A DNA stretch of 64,000 nucleotides from Prosapia bicincta (Eukaryota; Arthropoda; Insecta; Hemiptera; Cercopidae): contig JBAIZL010000001.1 of assembly GCA_036971475.1 (NCBI GenBank), positions 207,911,341 through 207,975,340 on the forward strand, written 5' to 3'. Shown here in pieces: positions 1-11,592 of the stretch. The translations under genes were made by a program, and so were the position numbers. Under the pieces are notes generated by a model. The model was given only the letters and a program-made list of their open reading frames with translations, did no database searches and was not told the origin of the DNA. The number at the start of each line of letters is the position of its first letter. The first letter of the stretch is position 1.

Positions 1-680
1 TCAAATGTAAGGAAAAGACACAAAGCATATATAAAACGCCTTTTGTTTAACACTATAAAGTACACTTTAGATACCGTTTCACGTTAAGTACACTACAAAA
101 CTAGACTCCCTTTTTGGAAACTCTACAGTAGTATTTTAAGCAATCATGTGTATTTAGGTTTGCATTCATAAAATATAATAAGAGGTTTAAAGATGTGTTA
201 GAATAAGGGTTGACGAATTGGCGAGGTTGACGTTGGGTACATAATCTACAAGAATATATAGATTAAGCAAATGCTATGATTTGTATGTGAAGTTACTATT
301 TGTTCCCTCCTCGAGTAGAGCAGACGTAAATCAGACGGAAAATGGGGCATAGAAATTCATTAAAATACGATAATAACCCTAGGCTATATTTACAGGCATT
401 TAATGATTATTATAGCTCAGTTCCATATCTTACATTTCACAGAAAAAATCAGAGATAATAACTTTTGTTGTTTAACATCTTACGTCTCATATAGGAGGTC
501 GCCAAATCGCAGATACTACGTTTTAGCAAAAGATGTTTGGAATTTAGATATTTTTTAATTAAAACATATACACATGCCACTGTCTAGTACATCTATAAAA
601 ATGTATGATTAAAAATTACCTTTCTTATGTATTATTTATTATATATGCTAGATTGTCTAGTTTGACGTATAATACTAATT
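1..680. other. AT-rich unique DNA, no gene seen
   Basis: I find no open frame, repeat or RNA signal here. The sequence has no match in the rest of the window and marks the left flank of duplication copy 1, whose similarity to copy 2 begins at about 681. Confidence 0.5.
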
Positions 681-705
681 GATGTAAAAATAAGTGTCAA
701 AAGTC

Positions 706-797
706 ATAAATATTTGTAGCAGTTTCCAACTTTAATTATTCACTGTTATTTAATTTGTCTAAAAAATAGCAACTGGAAACAACTACAAATTTATAAA
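706..797. repeat. Imperfect hairpin at the duplication edge
   Basis: Arms 706-732 and 769-797 are inverted copies with core TTTGTAGCAGTTTCC against GGAAACAACTACAAA. The same hairpin is kept in copy 2 at about 30202-30300. It lies within 30 bp of the point where similarity between the copies starts. It may be a small palindromic repeat or a breakpoint-prone structure. Confidence 0.5.
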
Positions 798-1359
798 CAA
801 AAAATAATATACGAACAAATGCAAATAAAATAAAACTGTACGTTATTATTATTACTTATAACCGTTTCGTCTTTACAACCAAAGTCTTCAAGGTACGTAG
901 GCCTATATCTATAGAAATATGTTATGGAAGCGAGATCTTTTGTTCCTTAAGGAAACATGATCATCATTCATAAAAATGATCTCCGCCCCACTAGTTACTT
1001 GTAACACTTATTTCCTGCTACCAGTTGTTTCTATTTTCCAGTAACATCCTTTTAAGCATTTTCTCTGATTAGTCATTCAGTGAGAAATGATACGATTTTA
1101 TACTTTGAATTAATCGCTATTTTCAAAAATACTAAATACGACGTGTATCTCACTAGGGACCAAGTAAATTATTTTACTAGTAGATCAAAGGAAGAGTATA
1201 TATTCTTATAACATTTTCGGATGGCAAAACTATGAACACTACTAGGGTTGTACTCTTCACACTATTCCCCGAAAAACATTTTTTCATGGAACAAATTTTT
1301 CAGGAAGCAAAACCGGATTCTAACCGGGAGAGTTCTAACATATAAAATAGTCTGTTATT

Positions 1360-4140
1360 ATCGTTATTCTCACTCAATAGCCTCACGTACCTTGTCATTC
1401 TTCGTTATCCTCACCAATAGCATCCTGTACTTTATCATTCTTCGTTATTCTTACCCAATAGCCTCCTGTACGTTGTCGTTCTTCGTTATTCTTACCCTAT
1501 AGCCTCCTGTACCTTGTCATCATTAGTTATTCTCACACAATAGCCTCCTGTAATTTGTCATTCTTCGTTATTCTTACCCTATAGCCTCCTGTACCTTACA
1601 ATTCTTCGTTATTCTTACCCAATAGCCTCCTGTACTTTGTCATTCTTCGTTATTCTCACCCTATAGCCTCCTGTACTTTGTCATTCTTCATTATTCTCAC
1701 CCAATAGGCTCGTGTTCCTTGTCATTCTTAGTTATTCTCACTGAATAGCCTCCTGTACTTTGTTATTCTTCGTTATTCTTACCCTATAGCCTCCTGTACC
1801 TGGTCATCATTCGTTATTCTTACACAATAGCCTCTTGTACCTTATCATTCTTCATTATTCTCATCCAATAGCCTCCTGTACCTTTTCATTCTTCATTATT
1901 TTGACCCAATAGCCTCCAGTACCTTGCCATCCTTCGTTTTTCTCACACAATAGCTTCTTGTACCTTGTCATACTTCGTTATTCTCACCAAATAGCCTCCT
2001 GTACCTTTTCATTCTTCATTATTTTGAACCAATAGCCTCATGTACCTTGTCATCATTCGTTATTCTCACACAATTGCCTCTCGTACCTTATCATTCTTCG
2101 TTATTCTTACCCAATAGCCTCCTGTACCTTGTCATCATTAGTTATTCTCACACATTAGCCTCCTGTAATTTGTCATTCATCGTTATTCTTACCCTATAGC
2201 CTCCTGTACCTTACCATTCTTCGTTATTCTTACCCAATAGCCTCCTGTACTTTGTCATTCTTCGTTATTCTTACCCTATAGCCTCCTGTACTTTGTCATT
2301 CTTCGTTATTCTCAACCTATAGCCACCTGTACCTTGTTAACCTTTCTTATTCTCACACAATAGCCTCGTGTACATTATCATTCTTCGTTATTCTCACCCA
2401 ATAGCCTCCTGTACCTTTCATTCTCGTTATTCTCACACCATAGCCTCCTGCACCTTTTCATTCTTCATTATTCTCACCCAATAGACTCGTGTTCCTTGTC
2501 ATTCTTAGTTATTCTCACTGAATAGCCTCCTGTACTTTGTTATTCTTCGTTATTCATACCCTATAGCCTCCTGTACCTTGTCATCATTCGTTATTCTCAC
2601 ACAATAGCCTCGTGTACCTTATCATTCTTCGTTATTCTCATCCAATAGCTTCCTGTACCTTTTCATTCTTCATTATTTTGACCCAATAGCCTCCTGTACC
2701 TTGCCATCCTTCGTTATTCTCACACAATAGCCTCTTGTACCTTATCATTCTTCATTATTTTGACCCAATAGCCTCCTGTACCTTGTCATACTTCGTTATT
2801 CTCACCCAATACCCTCCTGTACCTTTTCATTCTTCATTATTTTGAACCAATAGCCTCCTGTACCTTGTCATCATTCGTTATTCTCACACAATAGCCTCTT
2901 GTACCTTATCATTCTTCGTTATTCTCACACAATAGCCTCTTGTACCTTATCATTCTTCGTTATTCTTACCCCATAGCTTCCTGTACGTTGTCGTTCTTCG
3001 TTATTCTTACCCTATTGCCTCCTGTACCATGTCATCATTCGTTATTCTCACACAATAGCCTCCTGTAATTTGTCATTCTTCGTTATTCTTACCTTATAGC
3101 CTCCTGTACCTTACCATTCTTCGCTATTCTTTCCCAATAGCCTTCTGTACTTTGTCATTCTTAGTTATTGTTACCCTATAGCCTCTTGTACTTTGTCATT
3201 CTTCGTTATTCTCAACCTATAGCCTCCTGTACTTTGTCATCCTTCGTTATTCTCACACAATAGCCTCTTGTACCTTATCATTCTTCGTTATTCTTACCCA
3301 ATAGCCTCCTGTACCTTTTCATTCTTCATTATTTTGACCCAATAGCCTCCTGTACCTTGTCATCCTTCGTTATTCTCACACAATAGCCTCTTGTACCTTA
3401 TCATTCTTCGTTATTCTTACCCAATAGCCTCCTGTACCTTTTCATTCTTCATTATTTTGACCCAATAGCCTCCTGTACCTTGTCATCCTTCGTTATTCTC
3501 ACACAATAGCCTCTTAGCCTACCGTACCTTGTCATACTTCGTTATTCTCACCCAATAGCCTCCTGTACCTTTTCATTATTCACTATTTTGAACCAATAGC
3601 CTCCTGTACCTTGTCATCCTTCGTTATTCTCACACAATAGTCTCCTGTGCCATGTCATCCTTCGTTATTCTCACCCAGTAGCCTGATGTACCTTGTCATC
3701 CTTCGTTATTCTCACACAATAACCTCCTGTACCTTTTCATTATTCACTATTTTGAACCAATAGCCTCCTGTACCTTGTCATCCTTCGTTATTCTCACACA
3801 ATAGCCTCTTAGCCTACCGTACCTTGTCATACTTCGTTATTCTCACCCAATAGCCTCCTGTACCTTTTCATTATTCACTATTTTGAACCAATAGCCTCCT
3901 GTACCTTGTCATCCTTCGTTATTCTCACACAATAGTCTCCTGTGCCATGTCATCCTTCGTTATTCTTACCCAATAGCCTGATGTACCTTGTCATCCTTCG
4001 TTATTCTCACACAATAGTCTCCTGTGCCATGTCATCCTTCGTTATTCTTACCCAATAGCCTGATGTACCTTGTCTTCTTTCGTTATTCTCACACAATAGC
4101 ATCCTGTACCTTGCCATTCTTTCTTATTCTCAACCGATAC
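1360..4140 (+). repeat. 41-bp minisatellite, copy 1 (about 68 units)
   Basis: Units of 41 bp contain the words AATAGCCTCCTGTACC and TTCGTTATTCTCAC. Units vary at a few positions (CCTTG/CTTTG, CATT/CATCC, CACCC/CACACA). Near the right end a block of about 295 bp, recognisable by an extra TTAGCCTACC, occurs at about 3509 and again at about 3804, so seven-unit blocks have been copied together. Open frames here come from the repeat alone: 41 is not a multiple of three, so no repeating peptide is preserved. Confidence 0.95.
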
Positions 4141-5392
4141 CATGTTATTCTCGTTTATTCTACTTGGGTTACTAGTTATTCTGTGTTCGTTACTCTGCAA
4201 TTTTTCATTATTCTTCCCTGGTATACGTGTTTTTTTTTAGAGTTGTAACGTACTCTACCCATTTATTATAGATGGTGATTTATTCTACTTTTAAGACATT
4301 TTTTGTTTCAATGTGCCAACACGACTCCTATCCCACAAGTGGTAGGGTTTTGAATACATTCAGCAATAATATAGGTAAATGGCACTCTCCGACAGAGGAT
4401 ACAAAGGGGATCATTGCATCACGTGTCCAAGATCGGGAATCTTTAGAAAATCTAATCTTTCTTTCGTGATAAGGAGTGTTTACACATTACACTCCCGTAG
4501 ATTGAAATGTAAGGAATATAGTTATAAATTATTCGATTTAACGAAATAATATGATGACTTCCCTGAAACTGATTTTCCTGATAACTATCCCATTCCGTGG
4601 CCAGGGTAATTTGCATGAAACACATCTCTCGATAAGGATATAGAATGGTTTTTAACCCTTTTGAGGTGGTTGTCATGTAACAATATTGCGATATACATGT
4701 AATAATAATATATCAATTTATATGTAAGAATAACTATAATTTAAGGATTATAGTTTTGGATGAAACAGTATATATTTTATACCTTTGAACGTGTGCAGTA
4801 GGTTTGTGTTAGTGATAAGGTAAAATTATGATGATTTACAAGTACCTACATTCAAGAGAATCATTTGAGTTGCCGTGATATGTTTTTTACGATATATATG
4901 GGGGAAGGATTTATATTGAGTCAAAATAAAATTGGTCGATCCAAATATATTTACCATTACGTTACGTTTAGGAATTTTTGTGTTTTCCCATCATGATAGA
5001 CCTTTTTTTTCAACCTTTGTAAAATATTAGTATGTTTGATTTTCTGTAGTGGTTTTTTAGTAAAGAATAAGCTGCGGCTGAAATAATTTAAATCTTGAAA
5101 CACATTTTCCCGCCAATCCTCTTTATTTCACGACTATATTTCTCTTCATAACAAAGGCCATTAAAGTCTCCGAAACGCTCCTGTTCTCGTCTTGTATTTG
5201 CCGCGTTTTGTGGACGTTTATACAAACCACATTCGACGGTAAAATGAACGTTTTCGTAAACAGATTTTCCCTCGAGATGAAACTTCAACAAACTACGCTG
5301 AAGCTATCCCTCGCCGCACTTTGTTCTGGGAATTAAATTTACTCGTGTCAAACATTGAAGCAAAATGTGATGCAATGCACGTGTTGAAAAAC

Positions 5393-5400
5393 TGACGTCA
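5393..5400. promoter_or_regulatory. CRE palindrome TGACGTCA, copy 1
   Basis: A perfect cAMP-response-element palindrome occurs here and at 37799-37806 in copy 2. On the minus strand it lies about 100 bp upstream of a GC-richer island (5085-5340) that is unusually similar between the copies. A promoter for an unrecognised minus-strand transcript is possible but unproven. Confidence 0.3.
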
Positions 5401-5671
5401 CAATACAATCGCAATTACAGTCTACGTGTCATATCTTCGCAAATATAAAACATTTAGTTTAATGTGTAACGAAATTTTAAAATCAAATTTATAAACTTCC
5501 AAAACAACTCAATAAAATCGATTGGGACTATTTGAAATAATTAATTTTATTCTTAACAATAAATAATACCCTTCCGATATCACTATAGTTTATTGGTTAT
5601 ATTTATACACGATTGGATATTGAGATGGAATCACCCTGCAATAGAAATATGTAGTATTACTCAAGTAAGAA

Positions 5672-5940
5672 ATGTTGTCCACACCAGTAGTTACACCCCA
5701 AGTACCGATGTCACGGTGGCAATACTCCCCTTCGGTACCCCGGTTTTACCTGTTATCCATTATGCAAGGTGTAAACGAATTGTAAACCATTAATATGGGT
5801 TGGGATTATGACTGTAAGGTTTTCAGATATTGTTTAGACTGTATCATAACTTCCTCCTGCAGAGAAGCATATGCAGTCGGTGTAGAGATAATTCATACTG
5901 GATAGCAATAGGGGGGGGGGAGGTAATTGACTGACCTTTT
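5672..5940. repeat. Copy-1-specific insertion of about 270 bp
   Basis: The flanks are similar to copy 2 around 38070-38085, where this block is missing. The insert has no long open frame, and I could not define a target duplication, so insertion here and deletion in copy 2 are both possible. Confidence 0.45.
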
Positions 5941-7039
5941 GTTATTCTGTTACTCTATAGTCATATCATTATGGTGAACAAACTTTTTCTTAAATAACCC
6001 CTGGTACCCCTGGACTGGCGAAGGTTTAGCTAGGGAGAAATTCTAAACACTCGCTTTATATAATAAAGCTATAATCATCCTTAGTTACTATAATTCACAC
6101 CACTAGTTAAACGAATGTAAAATTGTGTTCGTATAAAACTAAATTGTACGAATTCCTGTCAAAAACTGTTGACATTAATATGGAAAGTGCTGCGCTAAAA
6201 AAATAAAAACCATGAAGCTGTTATGGTGGTAATGGGGGGGGGGCACCCTTTTCATGGGCATTCAATGTAAGTTACATTCGTTATCAGTCATTCCTTTTGC
6301 GTGTATCTGTCACACTTCGTTTCTCAGGCGTATCTCCTTCATGCCATATTTCATAACATACTCCCATGTTTTACTCTACCTACGACTTCAACGCAACCTA
6401 ATTGGACTCCGTTGTATGAACATGGATATGCTTTTAGTTCTCTCTACATATTAATATTACTTACCTTTTTTTTTGTAAACAACTTTTTTCACATCATTCT
6501 ACTTTTTACTTTTAGGTTTTCTATACGTACTTTTCTGCTTTACACTCTTTTTTCTTAAATCTGTCTCCATTTTTAAAATTTTGTTGTGTTTTCATTGTTG
6601 TTTCCCAGACTTTTGCTCTGTGTGTATTTAACAACGATTTATAATGTTTGTGAATCTTTCCTTTTTTTGTCTCAGAAATGGTGTATGGTTGATTCCTGAT
6701 CGTGGTTGTTTTAGTCTTCTCCCTTTGTTAAGTAGGTCGCTCTTTTCTAGTACTATACATTACGCAGGGTATGTTTGATGCCATAATACGCCCCTTTTCA
6801 AAATAGTAGTTGATTCAAAGGGGTAGTGGATACTACTTGGCCATAACACGTTCTCCTCTCGGTCCTGTTTAGCCTGAGTTACAGTCGAGTGCAGGCAATG
6901 GTCTACTTACGCGAGGAATCGCGTATTAAAACTAGGTATAATTTGTATCAGAATAAAAATGTAATGTTTCATATTCGGTTTATTCTTATAGTACATATTA
7001 TTTGAAACAATATATTTATGATGTAGCACTAAATTGGTA

Positions 7040-7105
7040 CACCCATTGCATACAAGACTAGATTTATAGAAGCTATCATCAGGGTCACGGGTTCGATGCC
7101 TGGTT
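7040..7105 (+). repeat. tRNA-like (SINE-type) Pol III B box, copy 1
   Basis: GGTTCGATGCC at 7090-7100 differs by one base from the B-box consensus; the copy-2 counterpart at 39132-39142 reads GGTTCGATTCC, an exact match. The upstream A-box region (TTGGTACACCC) is weak and no cloverleaf can be folded, so this is at best a decayed tRNA-derived SINE head. Confidence 0.3.
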
Positions 7106-8617
7106 CTTCAGGCGACAACATTAGAAATTAGGAAAAGTATAATTGACAAATATTCCAAGAATATAGTTTGATGAGGTCCACTCTTTTATTTAATGTATAC
7201 AGCCTGGGGAGTATACATATGAACAGTGTAAATGGAAGTGTGGTGGGGAAAATATGGAGAAAGGTAAACAACATTTTTTTTCAAAGAAATAATTTATTCC
7301 TACGGATAAAACATCCTTTGTCTAATAGTTCACATAATTCTACACTCGAATGCCTATATGTGTCTGTATGCCATATTTAACATAGGAGAACACACTACGG
7401 AGTTTAAACCAATCAAGAGATAGTGAGTATGAGAAATATTTTAATGATAACAAACAGATTTATGTTATAGTAAAGTGGAATTTTAAATCATTATTTTGTT
7501 GTAGGAAGTTTAATTACATTAAAAGACGAAAAACATTAGAATTATATTGCGAATATAAATGTATCCTTATCAACATTTACACTTTCGAAAACTCTTTGAT
7601 CAATGAGGTTTTCCGAACGTAATTCTCCCAAGTGATAAAAATATTACTCTAAATTGATAGTAAAACGGTCTGATAGATATCAAAAGAAATCTAATCCTAT
7701 TTCAAAAGTTATTTGCTTTGAGTTTCTTTTCGATTATAAATATGCGAATAACAGCAAATAATATTTATGGAGTCTAGGCTTTTGGATTTTTTTATGAAAG
7801 GAATTTTTTCAATGTTGAAATAGAGTGTGATATATACTAATATTAATGGAATGATATTCATATAAACAGGGGGAAATAGGGAGAAGCGAAAACTTGCAGA
7901 TATTACTACTGTAAAAATGGCTGATTTTATAAGATGGCATATTAAAGATGACATGACTAAAAACGCACACAATCACGTGCGAACTCATATTCACATATAT
8001 GCACAGGAAAGAGAAATGTAGGAACATATTAATGATGTAACCTATTTAAACGTTTGTGTCACTGTAAAAAAAACTGTAGATAGCTGAATTAGTGATGCTT
8101 TTGGTAGAGGATCAAGAAAAAGAAATCTTAAAATGATTAAACGGGGTCCGTGACGTTAGTTACTGTTTGTCTTATCTCATTCTCCCTCACACATTTACTA
8201 GCAAACAAACTTTATTCATACAACAATAATTTTTATTTGGTAATAATATAGTGACAACATTTTACACCATTGGATTTACCACGAAGAAGATTACTGCGGA
8301 TTTACTAGGGCCACTCAGCATCCAAAGAAGGCAGTTTGGTCAGGACTACGCTTCAAACTCTCATTAACAACTTCAGGTTTTACAACAGTTATGATGCCTG
8401 TCATGGTTGGCGCATGCGTACAGTTTTTTCTGTATTTCACTAGTATAACTCTAGTGTATTAGATTAGCATTACTAAGCTGATAGCATTACAGTGACTGTT
8501 AACTTTGGTTCACTTTACAATTAAACTCCTACATGCCATCGTATGTGGCGCGCTCTATAATCATTATAATAGGTTAGGTTGACTAAGGATGAATAAACAA
8601 GCACCCATTTTTTTAAA

Positions 8618-9378
8618 CCGAGTAGTAGTAGTACACTTTAAGTAGTATAGCAAGTAGCAGTAGTACTCCTTAAGTAGTAGACGAAGTAGTAGTAGTAGTA
8701 CACTTTAAGTAGTAGACCAAGTAGTAGTAGTACTCTTTAAGTAGTAGAGCAAGGAGTAGTAATACTCCTTAAGTAGTAGACCAAATAATAGTAGTAGTAG
8801 TCTTTAAGTAGTAGAGCAAGTAGTAGTAGTACTCCTTAAGTAATAGAGCAAGTAGTAGTAGTACTCTTTAAGTAGTAAAGCAAGTAGAAGTAGTACTCTT
8901 TAAGTAGTAGAGCAAGTAGTAGTAGTAGTAGTACTCCTTAAGTATTAGACCAAGTAGTAGTAGTACTCTTTAAGTAGTAAAGCAAGTAGCAGTAGTACTC
9001 TTTAAGTAGTAAAGCAAGTAGTAGTAGTACTCTTTAAGTAGTAGAGCAAGTAGTAGTAGTAGTACTCCTTAAGTAGTAGACCAAGTAGTAGTAGTACTCT
9101 TTAAGTAGTAGAGCAAGTAGTAGTAGTACTCTTTAAGTAGTTGAGCAAGTCGTAGTAGTACTCTTTAACTATTAGTCCAAGTAGTAGTAGTACTCTTTAA
9201 GTAGTAGACCAAGTAGTAGTAGTACTCTTTAAGTAGTAAAGCAAGTAGTAGTAGTACTCTTTAAGTAGAAGAGCAAGTAGTAGTAGTACTCCTTAAGTAG
9301 TAGAACAAGTAGTAGTAGTACTCTATACGTAGTAGAGCAAGTAGTAGTAGTACTCCTTAAGTAGTAAAGCAGGTAGTA
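8618..9378 (+). repeat. 32-bp GTA-rich minisatellite, left part
   Basis: Units of about 32 bp consist of a GTAGTAGTAG stretch, TACTCTTTAA and GTAGTAGACCAA, with frequent one- or two-triplet length changes and CTCC/GAGC variants. The array continues at 12092 after the inserted transposon. Copy 2 has only about one unit at the same place (40665-40705). Confidence 0.95.
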
Positions 9379-9718
9379 GGGGAGATTGGGGTAATGCGGG
9401 TCACCTATGGGAGATATTCAATAAAAAATAGAAAATCTGTGAATAATCTTTTAGAAGTCAGTCATTTGATGTATAATGTTATTAGTTATAACATATGATT
9501 ATTGGAATATGTCACGATAATGGTAACCTATATTATAATGTAAAAAGTAAAAAATGTGTTTTGACCCGTTTTCCCCCACCTTTGGGGTAATGGTGGTCAA
9601 ATATTTCCTAATGTAAAACAGATGGGAAAATACAAAAATAACATTTTACAAAAGATAAACTTTTATTAAACACAATAAACAATAAAAATTATTGAAATTA
9701 AGAAAAGTATGTAATTTT

Positions 9719-10177
9719 TCAACGACATTTGTCACAAATATAATTGTTTGGAGTGTCGAAGCCACTGCAGAGTGCATGCACCCAATTGCCACAAGAAGTG
9801 CATCTGTACCACTCCTCTTTGTCTTTTCCATAGTCTCCACATATGAAGCAGGTTTCGTTTTCTTCTCCGGACAGCTCATCCAATTCGTCATCGTCACATA
9901 AGAGATTTTCGTCAACGTTTTCTTCCTCTTCTTCACTGTCTGTAAAGAAATTTAGGTTTCGCCTAGCTTTCTTTCTTTTGTTTATTTTTTTAATTTTCTT
10001 ATCTCTGTGAGTCACGTCATTTATTTTTGCATTCTCAATTCTTCGTTTTCTTTTCAAATCTTTTTCCCGTTCTTTCTCGTGTTTTATCTTCATCCTTTCT
10101 AATAGTAGATTCTTTTGTGGAGTTGAGGTTAATATTTCTGAGCGTTGTTTTTTTACCCCTTTTTTTCCTACAGGCAT
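9719..10177 (-). pseudogene. Transposase C-terminal extension with PHD finger, out of frame
   Basis: This 152-residue frame starts with a Lys/Arg-rich stretch containing ILTSTPQK, runs through a basic charged region (about 25-75) and an acidic tract (80-106), and ends in a PHD zinc finger. The zinc ligands are C110, C113, C126, C129, H134, C137, C148 and C151, the C4HC3 order, with W133 in place before the His. Many insect pogo/Tigger transposases end with just such a tail, so I take it as the C-terminus of the upstream transposase and not a separate gene. The junction lies in a run of seven A on the coding strand (10183-10177). One more A, or a -1 slip there, would join the frames. It is most likely a one-base deletion, but a sequencing error in the homopolymer or frameshifting cannot be excluded. 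Confidence 0.85.
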
Positions 10178-11592
10178 TTTTTTGGCAGTGGTATCAAATT
10201 TTCCAGTGTCAGATCCTGCCTCAAGGTATCATTTGCTTGTCGAGATGTGGACGGTCTGCACAAAGTCTGGTCATTGTCAAATTGAACATTAGGTGCTTTA
10301 TCAGCGTCAGGAACTTCTTGTGGTGAGCAAAGTGGAGATTCGATGACTTCATCATTTTCTACTAGGATGTCAGATACCTCAACGCTAGATAAGAGGGTGT
10401 CTGCTGGGAGAAAATCGATATCTGTAAAGACATCAGGATTAACTGGATGAATTCCAGTGTCTTTGAAACCGGCTATTGCATTCGTCATTGTCGCAACTTT
10501 ACAATAGGCTTTATTAAAGAGCCCAGCTATTTCGTTTGGTGTTATCTTCAGGAGGTTAGACGACCTCATGTACAAATCACATTCACGGCGGAATCCTGAT
10601 TTAAGGGGTGAGTAGAAAGCCACATCAAGGGGCTGCATCCTGTGAGAGGTGTGTGGAGGAATGGATAGCATCGTAATACCGTTTTGTCTGCACAACTCCA
10701 GGGATGCCAAAGTCACATGGCTTGCGTGGTTATTAAGTACTAATAGAACTTTACGTTCTACGCTTGCATTTGAGTGGTGAATGAAGTGCTCCAACCATTT
10801 GACAAACATTGTTTCGTTTGACCATCCATTATGAGTGCAATCATAAATTGCACATGGTGGGCCGTCTTTCTGAAGCTGTGGGGACATCCTTTTTCGAGGA
10901 TAAATAAACATAGGAGGAATGAAATTCCCTGCAGCATTCATAGCACAGATCACAGTTATGTTTTTCCCCCTTTCCCAGCTGGTAACCGATCCTACCCTTT
11001 TTTTTCCTTGTGTTGACACTACTTTTCCTGGTTCTTGAACCGTTGTCACACCGGTTACATCCATGTTGTAAATACAGTCAGGAGTGTATTTCTCTTTGGT
11101 CATTACACCTTCAAGATTATCGAAAAATCTCGTGACATCTTCTCTATTCAGTCCTGTGACTCTGTTAATACTCATAGCTTCAGGTTTGCGAACACGAAGA
11201 GGATTTCTTTTTATAAAACCCTCAAACCAGTCTCTTCCAGCAAGCTTGGTATGTTTTGAAAATGGATGAGATATTTTCTTAGATTCCACAAATTCGTAAG
11301 CTATTCGCCGAATACCCATAGGTGATAATCCATAAAAAAAATTATCTAGCAGCTGTTGTAGTCTGGCAGTAAGTAATTTCTCATCTTCAGTAGACAAGAC
11401 TGTCCCACGACCAAGTTTAGGTTTTCCTAAAAGATTATTACATTTTCTTTTTCTCAAACTTTCAAAAGGGATATCAAACTGTTTGCTGGCAGATCTTACG
11501 GAGTTGCCTTGTTCTATAAAGCGTATGGCTTCTTGAAGGCGATCTTCTGACCAGCTCCCTCTGGTAGTTTTTTTAATATATTTTCTACCCAT
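10168..11592 (-). CDS. pogo/Tigger-type transposase, catalytically altered
   Basis: The 474-residue frame shows the domain order of the family. A Psq-type helix-turn-helix is at about 9-54, a CENP-B/Tc5-type DNA-binding domain at about 66-140, and a DDE superfamily endonuclease core at about 165-345. The first catalytic Asp is D178 in NMDVTG (relatives usually have DET, so E179 has become V). The second, expected as D in the LD(N/G)H motif, is N287 in VLNNHASH, encoded by AAT at 10734-10732. The third is D323 in QPLDV. Loss of the second Asp should abolish strand cleavage, since this class uses an acidic triad to hold metal ions. The frame stops at 10168 just before the out-of-frame PHD tail. 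The ATG at 11592 precedes the HTH directly, a usual start. Confidence 0.93.
   Translation of the reverse strand: MGRKYIKKTTRGSWSEDRLQEAIRFIEQGNSVRSASKQFDIPFESLRKRKCNNLLGKPKLGRGTVLSTEDEKLLTARLQQLLDNFFYGLSPMGIRRIAYEFVESKKISHPFSKHTKLAGRDWFEGFIKRNPLRVRKPEAMSINRVTGLNREDVTRFFDNLEGVMTKEKYTPDCIYNMDVTGVTTVQEPGKVVSTQGKKRVGSVTSWERGKNITVICAMNAAGNFIPPMFIYPRKRMSPQLQKDGPPCAIYDCTHNGWSNETMFVKWLEHFIHHSNASVERKVLLVLNNHASHVTLASLELCRQNGITMLSIPPHTSHRMQPLDVAFYSPLKSGFRRECDLYMRSSNLLKITPNEIAGLFNKAYCKVATMTNAIAGFKDTGIHPVNPDVFTDIDFLPADTLLSSVEVSDILVENDEVIESPLCSPQEVPDADKAPNVQFDNDQTLCRPSTSRQANDTLRQDLTLENLIPLPKKCL

Larger units (their letters stand above)
4141..8617. other. Non-coding spacer of duplication copy 1
   Basis: This AT-rich DNA is collinear with 36531-40660. 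It includes a well-kept island with a CRE palindrome (5085-5400), poly-G runs near 5911 and 6234, a tRNA-like B box (7090-7100) and an NRF-1-like palindrome (8409-8418). Short open frames at 6254-6558 correspond to frames at 38347-38661 but differ by stops and shifts, so I do not call genes. Confidence 0.6.

Noticed and set aside
1248..1502. Open frame with repeated FFVILT-like words, also 4024-4248
   Set aside because: It is a read-through of the 41-bp minisatellite. The period is not a multiple of three, so the peptide is not periodic.
5088..5291. A 67-codon minus-strand frame conserved with 37485-37688
   Set aside because: I count four amino-acid changes against one silent change between the copies, the opposite of protein conservation. 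The frame is probably open by chance within a recent duplication.
6254..6558. Overlapping plus-strand frames similar to 38347-38661
   Set aside because: The longer version in copy 2 is broken by a stop in copy 1 and the residues are hydrophobic, AT/C-driven words without a domain.
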